Translations under genes and position numbers: made by a program | DNA from: Nymphaea colorata | Taxonomy: Eukaryota; Streptophyta; Magnoliopsida; Nymphaeales; Nymphaeaceae | Assembly: GCF_008831285.2 (NCBI RefSeq) | Contig: NC_045138.2 | Location: forward strand, 24,399,934-24,463,933 | Reading direction: 5' to 3' | Length of the DNA: 64,000 nt | Part shown: piece by piece, positions 1 through 11,312 of the stretch | Layout: every line of letters begins with the position of its first letter | Position numbering within the stretch: the first letter of the stretch is position 1 | The notes under the pieces: model-generated | What the model saw: the letters and a program-made list of their open reading frames with translations, nothing else | Databases searched by the model: none | What the model was told of the DNA's origin: nothing

Positions 1-650
1 ATATGAGTTTTTGCGCAAGTTTTGTATGTTGTTTGTCTTTTGAAGGTTTAACTGCAATGCAGCAGGCCTTGTGATAGCTCTGTCATATAGGCGATAACAA
101 GAAATTTCATTGAATTTTCCTATATCTTCTCAAGAAAACTTATATGTATGAATGCCTACTAGTTTGCATCTTCACCCATTACCTGGCCGTGAAGGGATCC
201 TAATGTGAGAATCTGGTGCTGGGAACAGTGTTTATTTCAGTATCCCTAGATTTTGCTTGCAATTGATTATGCATATTGTACAAACTTTTCCCCCTGTTAA
301 CTTCAGCTATAAGGACTCATAAATGCTTGTCAACTGCAGAACAAAAGAGCCGACCATCGATCACCAACATCTTGGCAGAGTCCTCCTCTGCAATGAAAGC
401 AAAGGATGTTGCTAGGAAGGCCTTGGATGGCATTAAGTCTGCAAACTTTGTGGTTTCGTGCAATTTTGATGGGTTCATGTTATCACTAGCAACTTCAGGT
501 ATGTCTCCTCAAAGGTCAGTCCTGACAGCTTTCATCGAAGTGGTTGCTGCAGGCCTGCTTCGTCTTGTGGCTTTGTTTTACCAGTGGAAGTGGTATGGGA
601 TGATTGAACGGTGCCATGCAAAAGAAAAGAAGTATGTTCTGAATGGCTAG
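1..650 (+). CDS. TSC10: 3-ketodihydrosphingosine reductase (TSC10/KDSR-like), 3' end only
   Basis: Only the terminal coding exon is in the window: 340-650, stop TAG at 648-650, after an acceptor ending in GCAG at 339. It encodes the last 102 residues and opens in phase with one base carried from the previous exon. The peptide has the KDSR C-terminal signature: an AKDVARKALDGIKSANF-type helix, then MLSLATSGMSPQRS and a hydrophobic stretch running into ALFYQWKWYG. In this family the C-terminal hydrophobic part anchors the enzyme in the ER membrane. There it reduces 3-ketodihydrosphingosine to dihydrosphingosine with NADPH, the second step of sphingolipid synthesis. The Rossmann fold and the catalytic Tyr-x3-Lys lie left of base 1 and cannot be checked. 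Bases 1-339 look like intron; I see no second exon there. Family assignment is strong; completeness of the gene is unknown. Confidence 0.85.
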
Positions 651-3600
651 TTTGTCCATCTTCTATGATTTAATTTGTGATTTGCATCATAAATTTGTAT
701 GTTAATCTTTGATGAATTTTTGTGATCTTCTATTTCAAATTGCATACCATCTTTTGATGTCAAAAGTTTCTTTCCAATTTGTATACCAGTTTGGCAGTTT
801 GTGATTAGTCCTACACCCGCTAAATCAATAACAAAAAAGGGTCCCCCAAATAAAGCTTGTCTACCTGTGTAAGGAGGAGAAGCACTCAAATAAAGCTCGT
901 GACTGATGTTCTCTTGCAGGGGTCTATTCAAATTTTACAGTAGGAGGAGCTTCAGCTCCTTCAATAATAAGAGTGAATTCCAGCCCCTAAGCTCACAGAA
1001 GTTAAAACCAAGAGCTGTGCAGTTACTGAATGACGGTACGGAAGCTCATGAAAAGGCAACACTGTATTGAGTGGGGCTTCAGTATCTTCATGGCAGATAC
1101 AACCATAGTTGGGAAGCCCGTGAATCAGGCTCGCACAGCTGACAACGGGGTACCGAGTTAGTGAGTTAAGTCAACAACTCGTCAAGGTCAGGTCATAAAA
1201 TTTTTTAAATAAAATGATGATTTTTTGGCTTACTGTTGCTTGATAGGAATGAGAGAGAGAAAGAGAGAGAGTCTGGTGACCCATGATTGTTGGTGGTTGT
1301 CAAGACTTGTCCCAATGACCGTCGAGGACTTTGAGAGAGAGAGAGAGAGAGTCTCACTTGGAGACATTCGCTGGATGGCATTGTGGGTAGATGCACAACA
1401 CCAGTAGCCTGCGGCAATCACCCTTTAATGAAACCCTGGCAGCAGAAAAATGCTTTGGGCATGTGGGACAGGGTATCAATAGGGTTATAGGTAGTGCGAG
1501 CGAACTGGTTTCAAGTGTAAAATGAGTCTTCAAAAGGGGCAATTTTAATTTGATTCAGCAAGCCAGTAATCAAACTGATTCAAGCCCAAGTCCTTTATAA
1601 ATCGGGTATATCTGGGTCAAGGCTGATCATGGCCCAGTTTCTGGCCAATCTAAGCCAACTCAGGCCGTCGGGCAATTCTCGAGTTGACTCCCTGGGTTTG
1701 CCAACAATGGATACAGCCTTCAGGTAATTGGTACACAACCTAAATTGGCTGGCCTTGGTTCATGGACCAGTTGGCTAATTAGGCAAGTTTCTTGGATCTT
1801 AGGTGCGTTTGTTCTTGTTCACTTTGTTTAGTACCTTGACAGACCTGCATCCAACTTAGCTCCACCACAAGTGTGAACTTGTTTCATTGGAAAAGTTCAT
1901 TGACGGATGGAAAAGGTTTACTGTAAATAAAAAAAGTGATTGACGTATAGGGGTATTCAAGTCAATCTCATTTGTTGGCTGTATGTTCTCCCACATGCAT
2001 CTTGTCTGCTGCTGGATTGTGTTATGCATGTTTGGTTTTCGTAAATTGCACTAGTTAATATAGCCTTTCTGTTCTTCATAGGTTGTAGAATGGCGCTTGA
2101 TTTGAGGTGCCTTCAGCTATCTTAATTTCAAGATATCCTTGACTATATGATAATTGGAACCATGCTGCAGTGGTCATCATGGGCTGTTATCCTGTAGTAG
2201 CATGCGTTTGATTTCTCTTCGGTGCATTTGTGATCGGTTGATTTCAGTCAAGTAGGCAGGCAAGTATAGATATACCAAGCAACAGGATAGCGATTGAATT
2301 GCTGAAAGTGAGTTGCTCAAACTGTGTTACAAGTTTCTGAAAGGGAATTGTCAGTTGTCATAGATATTATTCTGTTATTTTGGGCAATTGCTTCTACTTA
2401 CACCTCTTTGTGTAGTAGATCACATGTTACTGAACATTATGTGGTAAATTTCAATTGGCTATTTACCTTTTTGTAAATACTTGGTAAAGCATTGTGCATG
2501 ATCCTATTAAATTTTAACTGATGTGAGTATGTGTTAAGAGTGATTCAAATGCTAGTTGATAGTTCAGAATGGAAACGTGTGGGATGTGAAACATAGAATT
2601 CTGCTTTACGAAGGAGACGTGGAGCTATAATGGTTGAGAATCATTCAACTGAGGAGTGACATGCTTGAGAAAAAGGTGTCTTTTCGTTTAAGAATCCGTT
2701 GTTGAGCTCCTTGATGAGAGGAGGCTTACAATTCTGTATCCTGTGTTATAACCAGACCTGACATGGGAGGATATTTCTTCCGCTGGGGGAGAATATGATC
2801 GGATGAAGTGGAACGCTTTCTTTTTGGAGTAAATGGAACACTTGGTGGCATCAAACGTGACAGTTGCAGATAGGGACCAACCAACATACTCTTTCTAGAT
2901 CTTACACCAGATTCTCGCCCTCTCTTGTGGTAGCGGTTGAGCGGTTGAGTGTAGAAGTTGTCCTCAGAGTGGGGGCTCCGTGCTTTTTGAAGAAAGGAAT
3001 CTTGATTGTTTGTTATCATCCAGTCAGCCGTGCCTACACCGGCAATCATGCATGAAAATTTGGTGATTTAAGAGTTTTTTTCATGGCTGCTCGGCTGACG
3101 GGCTAAGTCGCCCTGCAGCTTGTTCGGAACTATCCTGAACTGGGATACCCACATAAGTTGCAAAATTAGTTGACTTCGTTCTGTGATGGAGAACATCTCT
3201 TTTTGTGGGTGAACGTCTTTTAGCTTTGATTACAGTGTCCGTGGGCTCATGTTTCTAAAACACAACTTTTCGAAAGTTGGCAGACACGTGCACCACTACT
3301 TACTCTACTGCACAAAATGAATGAAAAGTTAACTTTTTTACAAGATTATCAGGTTGTTTAGCAGGATTAATATTTCCTGGTTCTAGGATATGTGTAGCAT
3401 ACATCAGAAAATTCAAAGACGGGGACGCTCATGTTTGACATGAAAGCTAAAAGGTTAAATCCTGCACAAAGTTATCCCTTTCTTTATGCTAGATCTTTTC
3501 AGTAGCTGGGTAATATTAAATGGTTTCATCAAAAAGTTGCTTTTATGATACCCTATGCATTACCTGTTCGTGTATAAACAAGTATGCAGAACACTCTGGT

Positions 3601-4640
3601 GAGTGCAGGCAGCCAACTTGTGATGTATTTGATGATATAATGAGCATGACCGCGTGAAACTCGAGAAAAGCTACAGATATCAGAATGGTGGTTCACATCT
3701 GGATGCTGCTCGCGTGCCACCATGTTCTCTAGAATCTATCTCTTGGAATCTTTCGTTTCCCTAAAGCTGTTCCTGTCTTTCCTGGTAAGCACCAGGTTTA
3801 TACTGCAAATCATCGGTTGACTCTTAGGCCATGGTTCTCCCAACTCGGCCATATTGATGTCCAGTCCATGATGAGACATGGACACATGGGGCCCTTGTCT
3901 AACATACAGACTCTCTAACATGAAGCTATCATGATTCCTTCTTGAAAAGTTCAATGCATATTGAGAAGTGCCGATTATCTTAAGTCTTTTTGTTTTTTAT
4001 TGCGATAACTTGCAGGGCTGTTAGTTTTTTAATTTCCAAGGTCAAATATGTCCATGTTGATCATGAAAAAAGCTATCTGGAAAACAGGAAGCTTTTTTCC
4101 TGACAATGACATGTTTTTGTGGGCATCATGCTCATGAATGCTTTGTTGGAACCACCAAGTTTCCCCCCTAATCACATGCTCTTCTCAGTCTCGACAGTGA
4201 CCTTATCCGATTTGCTAAAGTTGAAAAGCTACTGGTCACTTCGGATCATGGATCAAGCAGACTGACCTATGTCTACTTTCTAGGAAGTGAACTTCATTAT
4301 ACCTGGGAAAAGCAGGAAGAACTAGTTTTAGTATCATGAGTAGATAGGTGACCATATAGAGATTCAAAATAAATAAGCCAACCGCTGGCTAAATCTAGTA
4401 CAGGTTCAGAGTTGTAATCATCCAAATGCAGACGCATTTGGAGAAATTTGCATCATGGATAAGGTGCAACAGTTATAGTCAATGGGGGCTCAGATACGGC
4501 ATTCCCCCTACCTGGATTTCATGAGATCAGTGTGGGCCAATCCAGATCTGATAACGGGTCCCTTACCGTGAGGATCCTTACCCAGGAATTCGGGAGCAGA
4601 ACTTGATTTGGATCATTCTGTTTGATATATTTTTATGTGT
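651..4640. other. Gene-poor region downstream of the reductase gene
   Basis: No exon series or conserved protein was recognised. The only clear structure is a pair of GA-rich tracts (about 1252-1274 and 1332-1351) about 60 bp apart. Small open frames on both strands show no family signature. The first few hundred bases are probably the 3' UTR of the reductase gene. Confidence 0.5.
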
Positions 4641-5270
4641 AAGATCATTGCGGTGATTCAATCTGACCCAATTCACTGATTATATTGGAAAGCCTAGCTA
4701 TGACAATCTGACTAATAGAGATCAAGCAGCTAGAGATGTGGTTCAAACTTGAATGGAGAGTTAGATAAGATCTGTTAAAAAGCATATGATAGAGAAACAT
4801 AGGATATGAATGAGATAAAAAAACGCAGAAAAGGCACCAATTTGTGTGGTTCGGCTTGTAGCCTACATCCACGAAAGAAGAGAGGAGTTCTTTTTATTGA
4901 GAACTTTCAATCAATTGGAGGTACAAGAGAGGTATTTATAGTTTACAATTGGCTCAAGATAGGGGAGAAACGTTAGGAATAAAGCACACAAAATTAGGAA
5001 CTAGAAAGTTCCACATAATCTCTTTTCTAGAAAATCTCCTCTCTAGAAAGTTCCAGCATAATCTCTTTTCTAGGAAGATTGAACGTAATCTCCTCTCTAG
5101 AAAATTCGAGGAGTTATCATAATCTCCTCTCTAGAAGGTTCCAGCATAATCTCCTCTCTAGAAAGATCCAACAAGATCATCGAGTTGAAAGAGGATAAGA
5201 ATTTACTCCAAGGTTTAGTTCTTTCCATACTCTGATGGAAATCTGGCTATCCCCAATTTTTTTTTGGTAC
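4640..5270 (-). mobile_element. Copia-type LTR remnant (solo LTR or fragment), antisense
   Basis: On the minus strand this region reads like the R-U5 part of a plant Copia LTR: an AATAAA-like signal near 4895-4900, then GTGGATGTAGGC and CCGAACCACACAAAT near 4845-4875. Upstream of that (4990-5170) is a run of short subrepeats, each built on CTAGAA with nearby TTCC or TCTCC. This fits a tandemly repeated U3 enhancer. No primer-binding site, gag or pol sequence flanks it, so it is a solo LTR or a fragment. Exact ends and a target-site duplication could not be fixed by eye. Confidence 0.6.
4995..5170. promoter_or_regulatory. Cluster of CTAGAA subrepeats resembling heat shock elements
   Basis: CTAGAA (or CTAGGAA) occurs at about 5001, 5027, 5043, 5070, 5097, 5131 and 5157, with spacings mostly of 26-27 or 16 bp. 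Several copies extend to GAAnnTTC (CTAGAAAGTTCC at 5001 and 5043, CTAGAAGGTTCC at 5131). One has TTC two bases before GAA (TTCTAGAAAATCT near 5025). These are two-unit or imperfect three-unit matches to the plant heat shock element. Binding is inferred only. Confidence 0.45.
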
Positions 5271-8200
5271 ATATAAAAAATAAAAGCTATTCACCACAAT
5301 CTTACTCAAGATCTGCACTCAGATGCATTCAGTTTTGGCTCGATCAAGCAAGCTAGTTCTATGGAGTTGCCTGGATACCATGGACTAATACCTTTCCAGG
5401 TGATTCTTGAATTAGATTCAGCTGAGTCGAAGAAATGATTTCGGGCCTGGGTAACCAAATCTCAACTTAACCGAGCTGAGAGCACAGATAGTACTTCCCA
5501 AGTGGACCTCAGTTTCTGCAATAGCACATTCATCAAAGTGTGCTCTTTTGATCTTGGTTACATTCATTCATGCATCCACCCTGCAGACCACACAGCATGC
5601 ACTCCCAATGTTTCAACCATGGAGTGATGGTGGTGCTGGTGCTGGTTTTGTGGTCAGACTGTCTTTTGATATTGCCCTAGACTGTGGATTTCGTCCATAT
5701 ACTTTCGATATTACATGATCTACTAGCAAAATTCCGGCAATTCTTTGCAAATACACTTAATTTCCCTGTCAAAATGTTTAAACTCAAGAGGCACTTTAGT
5801 AAATTGAGCACATAGTTCATGACTATGCTGCAGGTAATGGTGGTGCTTGTCTTTCTGCAATGTTTCCAACTTGATGAGAATGGGGAACACCAATATCTGC
5901 GACTTGATACAGCTTTGTCAGATGAACATATGTGGATTATATATGCACTATTGACATATGCAACAGACAACATCATAAGTGGCATGACGGTCAGTGTTTT
6001 ATGTACATGTACTGTCTATAAGAGAGTACATACATGAAAAACATGTCTTTTGTGTATGTATAATTATTTATGTATATAGCATTTAATTCCCTACTAGAAA
6101 GATATATGATATATGCAAGTGGGACACAAGCAGCCTAATGAGGAAACCCGTCCAATTACTACTTGGTGGTGCTTTGATGAGAAGATAATGATATCAAGAC
6201 TAGAAAGCTGGATGGAGGGACCCAAGTTTGACCAATTAAATGAGTTTTATGCATACTCATATGCACCATCTTGCATTGCGTACGCAAGTGCACATATATT
6301 TATAGGTGGATTGATGTTGTTGATGATGAACAAACTTGGGCAGATTGGACCTTCCAATTCCCCCTAAGATCCTGCTTACATTGACTAGAATTACAACCCA
6401 TGAAGCCCAAGACAAGAGCGAGCCAAGCTCTTGAGCCTTCTTGGTTCGATCCTTTTAGATCAGTAACCTCACCCTCCTCCTAGTATGTCTGATCCAGAAC
6501 CATTAATTACGGTAAGCAAGTTCAGCAAACATGATGGTGACAAGTGGCATGCGGCAGCAAAAGCCAGGTGTCGGCCACCGCTTTCGGCGCGTCGTCACTG
6601 ATTGACTGGAGCACCACCACCATTGTGGTTGGAAAAGATGAACCAGATTGCACCAACTTTCTCCGTTGTTTATTATTTCCTGGTAGCTGTTTTCCTCCTC
6701 ACATTTCTTGCCTTGCAAACATCTGTAGAAAAATGGCAAACCACTTTAATGATATTCATGCAAGAATAGCAATAAAATATTTCTAAAACTAAGAATAGAG
6801 GAAATATCTAGGCGACTAGCTCTACTATTTTGGAGAATAAGGAACAAAAACGACCTAACCAATTAAAGACATCTCATCTAATTATGGCCCATCATAAAGT
6901 TGAGCATGATAATTAGTGTGCGGTGGCCGGTGGGCGAGAAGTTTCTGCATGACTTGAGCAACTGAAAAAGAAAAGCCATGTCTAATGTCGACAAGGTTGC
7001 CCTCATCTGATCTCACGAATCAAAAGTATCAAGATGATGAATCCCCATGAGCTCAAAACCCTGACTGGATGTCTGTCTTTAAAGGTTAAAGCTGTTTGTA
7101 CTCCTTAACGGGAAAAGTTTTGCCAATAAAAGGCCCGCCAGTATGCAGTAAGTGATATTTGTTAATTTGTATGTAACAAAAGAAAAGGATGTCTTGAACA
7201 GGGTGGTCCTAGAATAATCAACTGTATTTCTTGGATTACATTTGTGGACCTTCCCTGCCATGTCTATTGTGTCCTTGATGGTATGAGGCCCCATTGGAGC
7301 AGCTTTTGAATGTATATTAGCAGGAGAAGCTGATCCAGCGTTTGCTTAAATAATGAACCTATACGAATCTAAATATCCAGTCATGGGAGTGGAATATACA
7401 AGCTTTTCCTGCATCATATGAGCACCCATGTTTTTTTTTTTTTTTGGCACTAGGAGTCGTCTAAAGCCATCTCGATCTAAGATTTCTTATTTTTATCTGA
7501 AAAAATAATTTGAAAGTAATTTTAAATAATAAGACTATATTTTTTGGCCCAGTGCTTCTTTGGTTATGCTTTCCGATAATTACTGGGTACAATGTTAAGG
7601 CTTCAAAATTTGAAACGCTAGCAAAGATCAGTTCGTTACGGGGAGGATTCCGGTCTAGTATGTTAACAGAGTATGAGCATTTAATTCAATGTTAAGGAAT
7701 CCAAGGAACGTGGACTAATCTCGTCGTTGCCTTTTTTCCAAAGAAATCCACACTTTTTTTTACGTATTTTGGATTCTGAACCCTTGTTCGGCCAAGCGTG
7801 TAAATGTTCTTGGATGTTAACAGAATCCCGTGACAAAAACGCAATAATTTGACAGATTATTAAACGCCACAGAAACTAACGGCCTAGTAGATTGCCTATC
7901 TTCAAATCTGCACTCTTTCCTGAACGCACTTCCGCCGCTAAATCTTCGAATGGATTTTCCTGCAAGCTGGTCCTTCAACTGTGTGGTCTAGGTTAAAAAA
8001 AAAAAGAGGTTTTGTTTTTCGTGCATGGTTTCACAAATTGACTACTGTCGTTTGCATTGTTACACTAAATGTAGACTTCAAAAGGTGGAAAAAAAAAAGG
8101 CACGCTCTTATAATAACATATATCGTATCTAAAATATTCGTCATTCCTGACCTTAGATATTCGACTCTGTCAACATGGGTATATCTTGATCCGTTATCTG

Positions 8201-10480
8201 CTGTTAACAGTTCCCTGGGAGCAGATTCGACTGTCAACAAACCATCTTGCAAGAGTCAATTCTCTGGAGACAGTTTAAATTGACAAAGAAAATGAATAAC
8301 ATGGGCTCTTTTTCAAGGAAAGGACCTTTAAAAGGATGTACCCAGAGAACTCTGCAACTCGGTATCCTTACATACTGTCACCGCCAACAATTTCAAAACC
8401 TCTACCTCGTAATTCAACCAGAGAGCGTAAGTACTAGTTTCACTTATTAAATGAACACAAGAAGATCAACCATCGATCGTCATCACCAAGCCCCCATGAA
8501 AAATAAAACGTCCAAGACAAGAACAGTACCCACATCAGAAACCAACTGGAAAACCACGGCAAAATATGGTTAAATATTAAATTGGTCAATCCGCAGAAAA
8601 CCCGCCTCTTTTTTCGCAAAATGATTTTTGCTTCCACGCAGCGCATACTCTCTTTCTCAAATTCCATGATCAGCCATGTCAATGTAATATTGGATTCCAA
8701 TTTCCATCAGCTACGTACACCAATCTAATATTCTTCAAATATACCCATGCATATATAGAGGTTGCTTGGTAGGAACGTTGTATTTTTAAAACGCCTGTTA
8801 GATTGTTAGGTTTAAGAAATAAAATTCATGACCAAGCTATATTTTCCAAAACAAATTAAAACTGCAGACCTTAGGAATATATATTGAAAGAATGCAATAT
8901 TCATCTCAGCAAATGCCCTCAATGAAGTCGGCATGAATATTATTGACAATATCGACTTTTCTATCGGTTCCGAAACCTTTAATGGAACATCATTATTATG
9001 GTCGATAAAACATCGGCTAAAATGAGACTTTATCAGCCAATTTTAACTGTTTTCTAAAATGCTTAAAAATTAAGAATCATTTATAAAATTATTGTTTAAT
9101 TAAAACTGAGACATATACAGAGCTTTATCCGCTGATAGAAACCAATATATGGCCCATATTTGAAAATTCACGCGTCGGGCCCTATGTAAATTATTGTTGT
9201 GGTGAGAGGTCAACACCATTATGGGCAGATACAAGCCGATGCGCACCAATATTAATTACATTAGTTGGCAAATCGAGAACGAATTAATTGGCTCCCAAAA
9301 GCGCAGTTAGGGTTATAATCATGCTTGAACTCTCATGAATGCCACTCTTTGGGTAAGTTGAAGCTGAGTTTACCACTTTTAATTGGATAATTAAATTCAA
9401 GCAGAGTTTGCCCTTTTTTTTGTTTTACTTTGGATAAGTTTTACTTTAAGTTGCAATAGTTATCATGTTCCTGTTTGATTTTAATATATCAGAATATTTT
9501 TCATATTTATGTTTTTTTTTTGTTTAATCTTATACATGTAGTACTATTTTGTTTAGGACTTCCTGCCCAACAAAAGAAAAACTATGAGGCCGAGATTTTC
9601 ACATAAAAAGATTTCAGTAAGAATCAGTACTTGGATCAACTCCATAAAGAAAAGGAGGAAGAAAGAAAGGACACACAACGCCATAATTCGAGAAGTCGTA
9701 AAGGACCAATCATGTAAACAATGAACTTTATTTAAATGGACCCAACAACGATACTATCCCCTTCTCCTATCGTCATCCATGTCCACATAAGTGTTATTAC
9801 ACGGTTTAGTGCATTCCAGCTGATTAGATGATCAATGGAAAATAAGTTTTAAGTTTTCCCAAAAAATTATTGGCCACCGTATTTAAAGACTTCGACATTT
9901 GCAAAATAATGTTCTTTAAATATACAAATAAGGCTTTTAAGTTAAAACAAGACGTCCGTTGATTTTTAATTTCTCTCAACATCTAACTGCATGCATGCAG
10001 AAACACGACTTCATTTTCTATGCCCAGCCAATATTAATTAGTTTCGCTACAAGTACATTCACAGTTGTGATATATAGGCTCCAAGTCAACCTGCATTCAA
10101 TTCAAAGAAAGAAGCTTTTCATGTCACAGACAAGGTATGAAATAGCTAGGTAAAACATCCTATAGCTATCTATGTAATCATATTCTTCATATTTTCATTG
10201 ATAGATTTATCCAGGCAAGATTTATTACAAGAATGGCTCAGTTGGTAGGAATCGAGACCTGAGCTGCAATGTTTTCCGAAATCATATTTTCATTTTAACT
10301 ACAAAAAACTTACGATTGATTCAGCCGAAATCCTCTACGTATTTGCATACAGGAAGCCATGGAGAAGGTGGTCATGTAAAGCACAATAATTGCTCTTGAC
10401 CAAGTGGATGGCGCCTCTCTCTCTCTCGCTTCTTCTCTTTCTTCCTCCGCCAGCCATCTCGCTCTCTTTCTTCTTAAATG
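5271..10480. other. Gene-poor intergenic region
   Basis: No gene was recognised in about 5 kb. Open frames at 5819-6037 and 6113-6367 have fairly protein-like composition but no known family, start context or linked exons. Poly-T/A runs near 7430-7445, AT-rich stretches near 8900-9130 and purine-rich patches are the only other features. Confidence 0.45.
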
Positions 10481-10498
10481 CATAACCCCCAACCTTCC

Positions 10499-10508
10499 CT
10501 ATTTAAAC
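10499..10508 (+). promoter_or_regulatory. TATA box of the Gly/Cys-rich protein gene
   Basis: CTATTTAAAC lies about 60 bp before the ATG at 10563 and directly after a pyrimidine-rich patch (10412-10470, CTCTCT/TTCTTCCTCC). That arrangement is typical of plant core promoters. It implies transcription starts near 10530, a leader of about 35 nt, and therefore start at 10563 rather than any upstream in-frame non-ATG codon. Confidence 0.7.
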
Positions 10509-10562
10509 CCACCACCGTCACCATCTCCACTTCATTTCTATCTTTTTTTCTGTATCTCGCCA

Positions 10563-11030
10563 ATGCCCACAATGAAGAAGATTACCTCATCAATCCTTTC
10601 GCCCTTAGCGGTTGCAGCCCTCCTCCTGTCCACCCTGGTCCTCGCCGGGGCGGACCGGGAGGAGACCGCTAACGGCTTCGAGGAAGAGCTCAGGAGGGCG
10701 AACCGCGGCCCCAACTCCGATGGAGACCCTTACGGAGGTATACCCGGCGGTTTCTTCCCCGGTGGCGGTTTTCCATTCCCCGGCTTCGGCCCCGGGATGG
10801 GCGGCGGGTACGGCGCCGGGTTCGGTGGACCTGGTGGCGGATACTCCCGCGGCGGCATCTACCGCCCTACGGTTACCTGCAACACTCCCGGGCCGTGTTA
10901 CAGGAAGAGGCTGGCCTGCCCAGCGAGCTGCTTTGGGTCGTTCAGCGGGTCGGGCAAGGGATACGGCTACGGCGGCGGCGGCGGTGGGTGCACCATCGAC
11001 TGCAGGAAGAAGTGTATTGCTTACTGTTAA
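10563..11030 (+). CDS. Secreted glycine-rich, cysteine-rich small protein
   Basis: A single-exon gene of 155 codons. Residues 1-29 form a clear signal peptide (basic MPTMKK start, then a hydrophobic core ending LLSTLVLAG), so export to the wall or apoplast is expected. A short acidic/basic linker (30-55) leads into a Gly/Pro/Phe-rich domain (56-98). The C-terminal domain (99-155) has eight cysteines: TCNTPGPC, RLACPASC, GCTIDC and KKCIAYC, split by a Gly/Ser/Tyr-rich loop. This Cys layout matches a conserved plant family usually annotated simply as glycine-rich protein (for example At4g21620). No biochemical role is established, and none is claimed. The coding region is much more GC-rich than its flanks. 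A second open frame over the same DNA (10612-11166) is a GC-driven shadow. Confidence 0.85.
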   Translation: MPTMKKITSSILSPLAVAALLLSTLVLAGADREETANGFEEELRRANRGPNSDGDPYGGIPGGFFPGGGFPFPGFGPGMGGGYGAGFGGPGGGYSRGGIYRPTVTCNTPGPCYRKRLACPASCFGSFSGSGKGYGYGGGGGGCTIDCRKKCIAYC

Positions 11031-11306
11031 GGGAGAGCCACGGTGGTGGTTTCCCAGCCGCCGGGATACCGGTTGGTGGTTTGGGGGGCGCGATTCGTGG
11101 TTAGTGGTAATGCTACGTACTGTTGGCCTTTCGGTTTCTGTCTCCTTCGTTCTCTCGATTGGCTGAGTTTTATGATGTCTGTAAATCTAAAGCTTTCGGT
11201 GTTGCTTTGACGTTTGGATCCTTCTTGTAGTGACTTTGGTTTGCCTCCGCTGTTATGACCATATGATATATCTTTACATGGACACGACGCTAGCTCTTAT
11301 ATATGG

Positions 11307-11312
11307 AATAAA
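11307..11312 (+). terminator. Candidate poly(A) signal of the Gly/Cys-rich gene
   Basis: A perfect AATAAA lies 277 bp after the stop codon, on the gene strand, within T-rich DNA. The position is reasonable for a plant 3' UTR, but plant poly(A) signals are loose, so this is only a candidate. Confidence 0.4.

Noticed and set aside
5819-6367. Two adjacent plus-strand frames with an apparent acceptor (TGCTGCAG) and donor (GACGGTCAG)
   Set aside because: No family recognised, no supporting exons and no promoter. Could be a decayed gene fragment but not supportable.
10230-10275. tRNA A-box-like TGGCTCAGTTGGTAGGA
   Set aside because: No B box at the right distance and no cloverleaf or acceptor stem.
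10612-11166. 184-codon plus-strand open frame
   Set aside because: It overlaps the Gly/Cys-rich gene in another frame. High GC removes stop codons, and there is no signal peptide or family match.
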